DNA of 64,000 bases from the NCBI GenBank assembly GCA_023459055.1, contig JAEWVR010000016.1, forward strand, positions 123,543 through 187,542, written 5' to 3'. Every line of letters starts with the position of its first letter. Position 1 is the first letter of the stretch. The notes under the pieces were generated by a model. It ran no database searches. It saw only the letters and a program-made list of their open reading frames with translations, and was not told where the DNA came from. Shown here one piece after another: positions 17,812 through 27,800 of this stretch. This stretch comes from Fibrobacterota bacterium. GTDB lineage: Bacteria > Fibrobacterota > Chitinivibrionia > Chitinivibrionales > Chitinispirillaceae. Both the position numbers and the translations under genes were made by a program.

Positions 17812-18912
17812 ATGTCAATGTACAAAACAATAATTTATTTTATAATAATAACTTCTCTTTTTGTACTATCATGTCAATCAAGAGAAGGATATTTAAAAAA
17901 AATGAATGAAAATACACTGCAACCACATGTTGATGCTGAACCTCATTATCAAGCTACAGAACGACCATATTATTATATTTTTCAAACAGCACACGCTTAT
18001 ACCTTTGCAGCACTTACGCACGGTGGTATTGAGTTATTACACTGTGGTGATGAACTTAAGAAAGAAACATTACCATCCGGTGGTGTTGAATATGGTGGTG
18101 ATATTAGCATTGCACCACGTTATTCCGATGAGTGGATAGGATATGGACAAACTCGAGGTTTTGATCAATACAATTTGAGAACACATGAACACAAGTGGCA
18201 TATGGTTGCACCAAGAATGGAGGAGACTGTCAAAGCCTGTCGTGCACTTGATCCGGAAAAAAATATATTTGCATTCATGATTGAATGGCGAGAAGGTGCA
18301 AAAGTAAGAAGAATCTTTAAAGTTTGTGATCTATCTCAGGAAGAACCGGTAATTTTAAAAAAAATTGAATCAGATTTTATTCCTGGGGGCTTCACCTATA
18401 ATTCATTTGCAGTGAAGGATAGTACACTATTTTATTTGAATGAGGAAAAATCAAGGTTACTCTCAGTTGATAAGAACTGGAATCCTGTTGCTCATCCATT
18501 TACAACAGCATATAATGAGCATTACAAAAAAATTTTTAGGACACAGAGAATTGAGATTCATCCAACACTACCAATAGCTATTATTAGCGCTAAAGGGACA
18601 TTTTTGATTTCGTGGAAGGATAAAAAGAAAGACCTCATACCGTTAGTAAGTCTTGATACAAATATTTCTACTGGAGGCTATTCGTTTTCACCTGATGGAA
18701 AATATATAGTATGGGGTAGTGTAAAACTTAGCGCAGATGAACAGTATTATTATGCCGAGGTGAGTGAAAAGATTCCTGGGTATATCGGAATACCTAAATT
18801 ACTTTCAAGTAGTTTTCAATTAAATAATGCAGAATCAACATTATGGGCTAGTAATCCTAACACAATTTTGATAGTTAAATCAGATGGCCTTTACTGGTGG
18901 CATATAAAGTAA
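17812..18912 (+). CDS. Lipoprotein, candidate immunity protein (copy 2)
   Basis: About 366 residues from the ATG at 17812. The open frame also allows a TTG at 17797, but the broken third copy keeps an ATG at the position matching 17812. The signal peptide ends in the lipobox LSCQS. The mature part is roughly 80-85% identical to copy 1 by eye, with long identical blocks (RYSDEWIGYGQTRGFDQYN, ISAKGTFLISWKD) and scattered changes elsewhere. It is a recent tandem duplicate. Such arrays of related immunity genes often broaden protection against variant effectors. Confidence 0.8.
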   Translation: MSMYKTIIYFIIITSLFVLSCQSREGYLKKMNENTLQPHVDAEPHYQATERPYYYIFQTAHAYTFAALTHGGIELLHCGDELKKETLPSGGVEYGGDISIAPRYSDEWIGYGQTRGFDQYNLRTHEHKWHMVAPRMEETVKACRALDPEKNIFAFMIEWREGAKVRRIFKVCDLSQEEPVILKKIESDFIPGGFTYNSFAVKDSTLFYLNEEKSRLLSVDKNWNPVAHPFTTAYNEHYKKIFRTQRIEIHPTLPIAIISAKGTFLISWKDKKKDLIPLVSLDTNISTGGYSFSPDGKYIVWGSVKLSADEQYYYAEVSEKIPGYIGIPKLLSSSFQLNNAESTLWASNPNTILIVKSDGLYWWHIK

Positions 18913-18931
18913 TGGTTTACATAATACGGCG

Positions 18932-19168
18932 ATGTTAATGTACAAAAAAATAATTTACATTATAATAGTAGCTTCTCTTTATATACTATCATGTCAATCA
19001 AAAGAAGGATATAATAAAAAAAATGAATGAAAATACATTACAACCACATGTCGATATCGAACCTCATTTCCAGGCTACATAACGACCATATTATTATATC
19101 TTTCAAACTGCACATGCTTATACCTTCGCAGCGCTTACAAATGGTGGTGTTGAATATGGGGGGGGTGT
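18932..19168 (+). pseudogene. Broken third copy of the lipoprotein gene
   Basis: The sequence aligns with the first 100 codons of copies 1 and 2, including signal peptide and lipobox. It has an extra base that shifts the frame just before the AAAAAAAATGAATGAA segment and a TAA at the codon that reads GAA in the other copies. It also lacks about 60 bases exactly between two GGTGGT words, a typical slippage deletion. Similarity stops at a run of eight G. The copy is non-functional. Bases 19169-19334 beyond it show nothing I can identify. Confidence 0.82.
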
Positions 19169-19334
19169 TGCAGTACGTTTTTGCATTCCTGCTGCTTCGG
19201 GTTCCGGATTTATGCTGTTCCGTAGTTGTATGTGTCAAGCATAGCTGCATAACAGACAGTACATTTTCTACTACGTGCTCCTTTTAACAATCAAATATTC
19301 TCAAACCATATCATTTATGGTACTATAATATTTA

Positions 19335-19427
19335 GTGTTAACGTGTTTCGCGTATGCTGATGTTGATTATAGCTACTTCGAGAAATGGCAACAGGTGCGT
19401 GAGAACATCATCGGAGAAGAATCATGA
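19335..19427 (+). CDS. Short ORF overlapping the kinase start; leader or gene remnant
   Basis: A 30-codon frame from GTG encodes a hydrophilic tail (ADVDYSYFEKWQQVRENIIG) and stops in an ATGA overlap with the kinase gene. It may be the surviving C-terminus of a deleted gene or a translationally coupled leader peptide. No recognisable ribosome site precedes the GTG, so a remnant seems more likely. Confidence 0.35.
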   Translation: MLTCFAYADVDYSYFEKWQQVRENIIGEES

Positions 19428-22400
19428 TTCAAATTCCTGCCTACACAATAACAACAGAAATTTTTAAAGGACGAAACTCAACAATTTTTAAGGCAATTCG
19501 AAAACGTGATAATTTTCCAGTTGTTTTGAAACTTTTGAATAGAGAACACCCGTCACCTGTTGATTTGTCTGCATTTCTCAGAGAATATGAAATAATAAAC
19601 AAAATAGCCGGTGACCGGATAATAAAAACATATGGGATCGAGAAGTATAACAATAGTTTTTTCATTGTTTTAGAGGATATTGGCGGAGAATCTGTCGACA
19701 AGGTGCTACTCCTGGCATCACAAGGTATTACTGAAAAAATATCGCTTGCAATCCAGATGACTCAGGCACTAATTCAGGTACATCAGAATAACATTATCCA
19801 TAAAGATATCAATCCAACGAACTTTATCTGGAATCACAAAACCAATCAGCTGAAAATTGTTGATTTTGGCATATCTGCCGAAATAACCAGAGAAGCATCC
19901 CAGTGTATCAATTTGAATGAATTAGAGGGATTATTGGACTATGTGTCTCCCGAACAGACCGGAAGGGTAAACAGGCCTCTTGATTGCAGAACCGATCTGT
20001 ACTCTCTTGGTATCACGCTTTATGAATTATTCACCGGTCGCTTGCCTTTTAGTGGTGATGACGACCTGGAGAAAATCTATGCGCATATTGCAAAAACGCC
20101 AATTCCTCCATCGGAGGTTAATCCCGAAATTCCTGCAATTATTTCAAAAATAATTTTAAAATTGATTTCAAAAACAAGCGAAGAGCGATATCAATCGGCA
20201 TTAAAATTAAAGGAGGATCTGGACAGGTGTTTCCTTTTATCAGATGAAAAGCGTAAAATATGCGACTTTTTACTGGGTGACAGAGATTATGGAGATCGAT
20301 TTGAGATTCCGCACAAGTTGTATGGTCGTGAAGCAGAAACTCAGATACTGATTGATGAGTTTGAAAAAGCGGCGAATGGTCGTTGTGGTTTAATACTGGT
20401 AAGCGGATATTCAGGAATTGGAAAGTCTTCATTGATACATGAAATCCGTAAACCCATAACCGGCAAAAAAGGTTTTTTCATAACGGGGAAATATAGCCAG
20501 TTCGAACGTGAAATCCCCTACAACGGTATTATTCAGGCGTTCCGGGGGTTATTACGGCAATTACTTGCGCAGCCACAACATGTTCTTGATATATGGAAAA
20601 AACGTCTGATGAATACACTTGGGAGTAATGGACAGGTTATAATCGACATTATTCCTGAACTGGAACAAATTATCGGGCCACAGCCTCCAGTGGCTGTACT
20701 CAATCCATTGGAAGCAAAAAACCGGTTTCAGTTGATTTACAGTGAATTTATAACTGTTTTTGCAGCACGGGAATATCCTCTTGTCATATTTCTTGATGAT
20801 CTTCAGTGGTGTGATGTTTCGACACTTGATTTAGCAAAGAATACGCTTCAGGCAATTAATGATAAATATATTCTTTTTATCGGTGCATACAGGGACAACG
20901 AAACAGTTGAAGGTCATCCGCTGCGTCAAATGATTGATGAACTGGAAATGGGAGGACAGGAATCCACGCTGCCTTTCTGTAAAATATATCTGAAACCGTT
21001 AGCGTTCTCTGATTGTAATAATCTGATTGCTGACACGTTGCATAGTCATCCTGATTTGACTAAACCACTCGCAGAAATTTTATATAAGAAAACAAGGGGG
21101 AATCCGTTCTTTATCAAAAGTCTGTTACATTCGCTATATCTTCAGGGAATATTCTCCTTTCATGGTGATAAAGGACAATGGTCCTATGATCCTGAAAGGA
21201 TTAAAAATGTTGCTATAAGTGAGAATGTAATAGACCTGTTGGTAAAAAGTCTCAAATCGTTACCATCAGAAACAATGGCGATTCTCAAACTGGCCGCTTG
21301 CATTGGAACCCAATTTGATTTAACAATAGTTACATCAATAAGTAAAAAAGAAATTGCTGATATTGGTAAAGCTCTTTGGATTGCCATTGAAAAAGAAATG
21401 GTGTTACCACTGAATAACAATTACCGATCAATCAAGGTAATGAAAAACGAACTGGTACCCGACAATATCGGCTTGCGTTTTTGTTTTGCCCATGATCGCA
21501 TACGTCAATCGGTCTATTCTTTAATCAGCGAAAGCGAGAAAAACGAACTACATCTATCGATAGGACGGGAATATTTAAAAACATACCGTGAAGCAAACAG
21601 AACAGATCTCTTTTTTGATGTTGTCAATCATTTGAATATTGGCAGATGTCTTGTTGCCGGTAAAAACGAACGGATTGAACTTGCAGAACTTAATACCGTT
21701 GCAGGGGAGAAAGCAAAGAAAACGACTGCTTTTGCCCCGGCATTAAATTATTTCGAAACCGCTAACTCGCTCTTGTCCGAAATGGAGTGGGCTGAATTAC
21801 CGGAAAAGCATTTCAACCTGTTATTGGAACTGGCAACAGCAGCCTTACTATCGGGAGATTTACAAAAAGCAGATTTCATATGTGAACATCTGGCACATCG
21901 TGCAAAAAGCAATCTTGAAAAAGGGGCACTTACAAATATAAAAGTGTTACTACTTACATTACAGGCTAAACTTGTCGAAACGGTAAGCGAAATCAGGAAA
22001 ACACTAAGTCTTTTCAACGTCTCATTGCCTGAAGCTGCTGATGAAATTGAATTTATGATGTATACCGGAGTTGTGAGAATGCAACGGTTTTTATCCACGA
22101 CGCCGGTTGAGGAAATTGTCAATCTTCCGGTAATGAAAGACCCGGAAAAACTCATAGCAATGCAGCTTTTGTTTCAGGTGATACCATCAGTGCGCCTTGT
22201 TAACCCGACATTATATTTACTGGTTTCGTTAAAGATGTTTGAACTGACCGTTACGTATGGAATATCGCCTCTCTCATGTAAATGTCTGGTTGATTGCGGT
22301 GTCATCCAGGGAAGAATTCTTGTTGATTATAAAACGGGTTATAAGATGGGTGAGGCTGCATTTGCACTGATCAATACTTTTAAAGCAGAATCTCAGAAGT

Positions 22401-24643
22401 CACCTGTCTATTTTATCTTCCCGTTTTTATCCTTTTGGTCAACTCATTATCAGGAGTCGCTTGATTATTATGATATGGCGTATCAGGCTGGAATTGGAAC
22501 CGGTGATCTAATTCATGTAACCTATGCTCTTGCTCATAAAATTCATTTGTTCATGTGGGTTGGAAAAAATCTCAATGAATTAAAAGTTGAAGTCCAAAAG
22601 ACAATTGCAGCATTGAAACAATATAAGGGTTCGGTACCAATGGTTTTAGCTGATATTGTCAATTTTACCATTGAAAAACTACAGACAATTCCAGAGTCTG
22701 ATGAATTAACAAATTTTGAAAAAAAAGATAGCGAAATGGTTGAGCGAATCAGAAAAATTCACAATGTAACCTATATGTCAAGATTTTTCCAATATAACAC
22801 CTATGTAAACATCATTATGAATGATTCAGATGCTGCTGAGCGATCAAACCTCCTGGCGGATAGAATTATCTATTCCAGTGTTTTAGATTTTCCCATAGCT
22901 GATCATTATCTGTTTAAAGCAATCGTATTAGTTAACAAGTGGAAAACCGTCGCATCAGAAGAACGATCACAATTATTGGATTCACTTAACAGTATCAAAA
23001 AGAAAATGGAAAAATGGGCAGACAATTGTCCATCAAATTTCGCGCATAAATACCATCTGGTAGCAGCGCTTACAGGAATTGTCGAGAGTAAACCGCTGGA
23101 TATCATTGCAGATTCATTTAAAAAAGCAATAAAATCATTTGGTGAAAATGATTTTATTCACCTTAAGGCATATACATATGAATTGTATGGCGTTTTCTGG
23201 ATTACTGAAGGGGATACAATTATCGGGAAAGCGTATATCAGGGAAGCATATTATTTATATAGACAGTGGGGTGCATATCGTAAAGTTGCTCTCATGGAAA
23301 AACAGTATTCGCAATTTTTCATGAATGATGATAGTGTTTCAGAAGAAAATGATCGTAAGAGAACTACCAAAGGAACTGCATCAATGTCACCCCGAAATTC
23401 GATTGATATGGTATCGATTCTGAAATCAGCACAGGCTATATCAAGCGAGATAAAAATTGATAAACTGTTAAGAATATTGATTCACACAATGATAGAAAAT
23501 GCCGGTGCCCAGCGGGGGTGTTTATTGTTGAAAAATGAAACTGACAACCAGTTTTATATTGAAGCGATACAGGACGGGAGTGCATTCAGGATTAACAGTC
23601 CGCAATCTGTTATGTTTACAGATAGTAATGATCTGTGTCCTGAAATTGTCCATTTTGTAATACGGACCATGGAGAGTGTTGTTATTAAAGATGCATGTTC
23701 TGATGGGCGCTGGCAAAATAGTCATTATATTATTAGTAAAAATATTAAATCGGTGCTGTGTATGCCGGTTATCTACCAAAACAGGCTGAAAGGTGTGGTT
23801 TATCTGGAGAATAATCTGGCCGATAATGTATTTACATCAGATAGGCTGGAATTACTAAACATATTATCATCACAGGCGTCAATCTCGATTGAAAATGCAC
23901 GGCTCTATGAAAATGTTGAAGAGAAGGTCAGGGAGCGGACAATTCAGTTAAATGATGCAAATGAAAAGCTTAAAGAACTCTCATTACATGATCCGTTGAC
24001 TAATCTGTATAACCGGCGATATGCGTTTGAGTTTATCGATAGTAAACTAAATGTGTTTGTGAAAAACAAGACGATTTCTCTGCATAAACAGGAGAAACGG
24101 TGCTTGTATGCAGATGAGGATGTTATTGGTATATATTTAATTGATATTGATCATTTTAAAACGGTAAATGATACGTATGGTCATTCGGCAGGCGACACCG
24201 TATTGGTCGCTTTGTCAAAAGTCCTGAAAAAAATGATCAGAACTGAGGATATATTAATACGCTGGGGTGGGGAAGAGTTCCTGATAATACTGTACAACAC
24301 AAAGCCGGAATTTCTGGAGACTTTTTCGATAAGAGTGCTTAAAACGATAGAAGAGACCCCGATACGAATAGCAGAAACGGTGACGATTTATAAGACCTGT
24401 TCCATAGGATATGTCCAGATGCCCCTGGATTTAACAAATCCGGAACTGCTCAACCTTGAACAGATGATTAATCTGAGTGACTATGCATTATACAGTGCAA
24501 AGGAGCACGGAAGGAACTGTGCTGCCCGTTTCATGAAAAAAGATATTGAGCTCAACGATGCGCTTAGAACGTATCTGGTAAACTTTTCAAAGTCCAGCAG
24601 ATTGAATGACGATTATTTTAAAATTGAATATATCCGCTCGTAA
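19424..24643 (+). CDS. Giant Ser/Thr kinase-ATPase-TPR-GAF-diguanylate cyclase (copy 1)
   Basis: 1739 residues. Protein kinase domain about 5-270 with HKDINPTN and DFG motifs and SPEQTGR, but no clear GxGxxG loop. AAA/STAND-type ATPase about 298-560, with Walker A GYSGIGKSS (Lys334) and Walker B IFLDDLQW (Asp458/459). Helical TPR-like region about 600-1310, GAF about 1345-1500, short coiled coil (VEEKVRERTIQLNDANEKL), then GGDEF about 1520-1700 with GGEEF at 1615-1619 and an RTED I-site. Known relatives with the same first three parts usually end in a histidine kinase; here the output is cyclic-di-GMP synthesis. The start has GGAGAAG upstream. A second copy follows 215 bases later. Confidence 0.92.
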   Translation: MIQIPAYTITTEIFKGRNSTIFKAIRKRDNFPVVLKLLNREHPSPVDLSAFLREYEIINKIAGDRIIKTYGIEKYNNSFFIVLEDIGGESVDKVLLLASQGITEKISLAIQMTQALIQVHQNNIIHKDINPTNFIWNHKTNQLKIVDFGISAEITREASQCINLNELEGLLDYVSPEQTGRVNRPLDCRTDLYSLGITLYELFTGRLPFSGDDDLEKIYAHIAKTPIPPSEVNPEIPAIISKIILKLISKTSEERYQSALKLKEDLDRCFLLSDEKRKICDFLLGDRDYGDRFEIPHKLYGREAETQILIDEFEKAANGRCGLILVSGYSGIGKSSLIHEIRKPITGKKGFFITGKYSQFEREIPYNGIIQAFRGLLRQLLAQPQHVLDIWKKRLMNTLGSNGQVIIDIIPELEQIIGPQPPVAVLNPLEAKNRFQLIYSEFITVFAAREYPLVIFLDDLQWCDVSTLDLAKNTLQAINDKYILFIGAYRDNETVEGHPLRQMIDELEMGGQESTLPFCKIYLKPLAFSDCNNLIADTLHSHPDLTKPLAEILYKKTRGNPFFIKSLLHSLYLQGIFSFHGDKGQWSYDPERIKNVAISENVIDLLVKSLKSLPSETMAILKLAACIGTQFDLTIVTSISKKEIADIGKALWIAIEKEMVLPLNNNYRSIKVMKNELVPDNIGLRFCFAHDRIRQSVYSLISESEKNELHLSIGREYLKTYREANRTDLFFDVVNHLNIGRCLVAGKNERIELAELNTVAGEKAKKTTAFAPALNYFETANSLLSEMEWAELPEKHFNLLLELATAALLSGDLQKADFICEHLAHRAKSNLEKGALTNIKVLLLTLQAKLVETVSEIRKTLSLFNVSLPEAADEIEFMMYTGVVRMQRFLSTTPVEEIVNLPVMKDPEKLIAMQLLFQVIPSVRLVNPTLYLLVSLKMFELTVTYGISPLSCKCLVDCGVIQGRILVDYKTGYKMGEAAFALINTFKAESQKSPVYFIFPFLSFWSTHYQESLDYYDMAYQAGIGTGDLIHVTYALAHKIHLFMWVGKNLNELKVEVQKTIAALKQYKGSVPMVLADIVNFTIEKLQTIPESDELTNFEKKDSEMVERIRKIHNVTYMSRFFQYNTYVNIIMNDSDAAERSNLLADRIIYSSVLDFPIADHYLFKAIVLVNKWKTVASEERSQLLDSLNSIKKKMEKWADNCPSNFAHKYHLVAALTGIVESKPLDIIADSFKKAIKSFGENDFIHLKAYTYELYGVFWITEGDTIIGKAYIREAYYLYRQWGAYRKVALMEKQYSQFFMNDDSVSEENDRKRTTKGTASMSPRNSIDMVSILKSAQAISSEIKIDKLLRILIHTMIENAGAQRGCLLLKNETDNQFYIEAIQDGSAFRINSPQSVMFTDSNDLCPEIVHFVIRTMESVVIKDACSDGRWQNSHYIISKNIKSVLCMPVIYQNRLKGVVYLENNLADNVFTSDRLELLNILSSQASISIENARLYENVEEKVRERTIQLNDANEKLKELSLHDPLTNLYNRRYAFEFIDSKLNVFVKNKTISLHKQEKRCLYADEDVIGIYLIDIDHFKTVNDTYGHSAGDTVLVALSKVLKKMIRTEDILIRWGGEEFLIILYNTKPEFLETFSIRVLKTIEETPIRIAETVTIYKTCSIGYVQMPLDLTNPELLNLEQMINLSDYALYSAKEHGRNCAARFMKKDIELNDALRTYLVNFSKSSRLNDDYFKIEYIRS

Positions 24644-24858
24644 TGCTTACACATAAAACAGACTATTCCTAAAATGTGACAATCATGCTATAATCCTGTA
24701 AGGTATCGCTGGTCGCGGTGCTGAATCGCGATATATCGATTGCTATATATATCAATACTTAACATATCTGTATCAACATCAATTGCGTTTTTAAGATATG
24801 TGTATTTTTATGCGATGTTTACAAACACTTTAAGGATAAAAGCAGTTAATCGGGGTTT

Positions 24859-27800
24859 ATGGTGATCCACATACCTGGGTATACAACAAAAGAAACTATT
24901 GTAAGCAGTGGAAATACAATGATTTTCCGGGGGATCAGGCTGTCTGATAATTGTCAGATCATTGCTAAATTACTCAACAGAGAGTACCCATCCGCCAAAG
25001 AGCTTTCGGTATTCATCCGGGAGTATGAACTTTTAAAAAAGATCCGCGGTGATGGAATCATAAAAGTATATGGCGTTGAAAAATTTCAGAACAGCCTGGC
25101 GATTATTCTTGAGGATATTGATGGTCAATCGGTTGACAGGATTGTTCAATCTGCGGATTTGGGAATATCTGAAAAATTAGCACTTGCGATACAGATGACC
25201 CATTCGATCATGCAAATACATCAGCAGAATATCATTCACAAAGATGTCAATCCAACCAATTTTATCTGTAATCGTACAACAAATCAGGTAAAACTTATTG
25301 ATTTTGGTATTGCAGCAGAATTATCACGGGAAGCTCCGCAATGTGTCAATTTAAACATACTCGAAGGAACACTGGATTATCTGTCTCCTGAACAAACTGG
25401 GAGAATTAACCGGCCTGTTGATTACAGAACCGATTTGTACTCTCTGGGTATCACTCTCTATGAATTATTCACCGGGATAGTGCCATTCAGCGGGAATGAT
25501 GAATTGGAGATTATCTACTGTCATATCGCGAAGATTCCAGTTCAGCCAATTGAAATAAATCCCGAAATACCGCTCATTCTATCAACTATTATTATGAAAC
25601 TGATCTCAAAAACAGCGGAAGAGCGGTATCAGTCAGCATATGGACTACTGAAGGATTTGGAATTTTGTATGAAAAATCCTGAGTGTTTATCGCAATGCAG
25701 CACTACATTCATACCCGGAAAACAGGATGTTCTTGACAGATTCGAGATTCCGCTTACACTGTTCGGCCGTGAAGCTGAAGTGGAACTTCTGATTGCGGAG
25801 TTTGAAAAAGCAGCAGAAGGAAATTCGGGAATTCTCCTGGTCAGTGGTTACTCCGGAATCGGGAAGTCCTCACTGATCAATGAAATTCGTAAACCGGTAA
25901 CTGGTAAAAAGGGTTATTTTATTGTCGGGAAGTATAACCAGTTTGAACGTAATATTCCTTATTACGGGATAGCGCATGCCTTCAAAGACTTTTTAAAACA
26001 GTTACTTGCGGAGTCAAGCGATAGTCTCGATATCTGGAAGCAGGAGCTGCTGGAGGCGCTTGGAACTAATGGGCAGGTTGTAATTGATATACTGCCGGAA
26101 TTAGAGAAGATTATCGGTCTGCAGCCTGAGGTGCCTGATCTGAATCCACTGGAAGCACAAAACCGGTTTCTGATGACATTCACTGAATTTATTAATGTTT
26201 TTGCGAAACGGGAACATCCGCTGGTCGTTTTTCTTGATGATCTTCAGTGGAGTGACAGATCATCGCTGGATTTAATCAAATACATTTTGAGTACTAAAAA
26301 AGTACAGTATGTTCTTTTTATTGGGGCATATAGAGATCGTGAAATTGAAGATGGTCATATGCTGCATACGCTTCTGGATGAAATTAATAACCGGCACAAC
26401 GATTCGGTTCCACTGGTCAGACAAATATACCTTAAACCCCTTGATTATACATCCGTCAATCAGTTGATTGCCGGCACATTACATTGTCACCCGGAAACAA
26501 CCGGTCCGCTGACAACCATAATTCTTCAAAAGACAAAGGGCAATCCGTTTTTTATCAGCCGATTATTGCATTCGTTGTATCTTCAGGGAACATTTACATT
26601 TCGGGTTGATATAGGACAGTGGGACTATGACCTTGAAAAAGTAACTACGGTTGATATAAGTGATAATGTGGTTGACTTGCTGGTAAAAGGTCTCGAAACA
26701 CTGGGAGAAGAAACACTTGATATTCTCAAGCTGCTCTCCTGTATTGGAAATCAATTCGATTTACTGACCGTCTCGTTAATCAGCAAAAAATCTGTTGCAA
26801 CGCTTGGCAGGAATTTATGGGTAGCCATAGAAAACGAAATTATCCTGCCACTAAATAATGATTACCGTTTTATCAATACTTTAAGAAGCGAGATAAGTCC
26901 TGTTGATTTCGAAATGCGTTTCTGTTTTGCACACGATCGTATCCGTCAAGCTGTGCATTCCCTGATTCCCGAAAGTAAGAAAGCCGAATTGAATCTTTCA
27001 ATAGGGCGTGAGTACTTACGATCATTCAGGGTGACACAAGAGATGGATGCTGTTTTTGATCTTGTCAAATATTTAAATAATGCCCGGTGTTTGATTACCG
27101 GTAAGGATGAGAGAGTTGAGCTTGCAGACTTAAATAGTATTGCAGGTAATAAAGCAATGAAATCAACGGCATTTGCGGCTGCACTAAGCTATTTTGAAAC
27201 CGCAGAGTCACTACTCTCCAAAGAAGAATGGGATACACTTCAGGATAAACACTTTGATCTTTTATTGAAACAGGCATCAAGTGCTTTACAATCAGGTGAT
27301 TTATTAAAAGCGGATACCCTGTGTGAAATGTCAGTAAAAATGGCAAAGAGTACTCTTGATAAAGGTGCGATTAGCCGTATTAAAGTCATGATCCTCATTT
27401 TTCAGGGCAAACTACCGGAAGCTATCAGTGAGGTGCGAAAAACACTGCAATTGTTTTCTGTTACGTTACCAGAAAGCGCTGATGAAATCGCCTGGAAGAC
27501 GCAGGATGGCATTATGAAAATGCAACAGATTTTAACCCGTATGCCGATTGAGGAACTTGTCAATCTTCCTGCAATGAATAATCCGGAAATGCTAATGGCT
27601 TTGCAGTTGTTGCAGGCGGTTCTTCCGGCATCTCAAGCCAATCCTCCTTTCTTTGCATTAACAACGATTATAATGTTTGAGTTGACTTTGACATATGGAA
27701 CATCGGCCCTGTCATGTAAATGTTTTGGTGATTGCGGACATATTCTGGGTAAAGTACTTGCTGATTATAAAACCGGGTATAAGCTGGGCGAAGCAGCATT

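Noticed and set aside
24700..24760. Palindromic stretch between the two giant kinases as a riboswitch
   Set aside because: I could not match it to cyclic-di-GMP or other riboswitch cores; it is more likely a binding site or chance.
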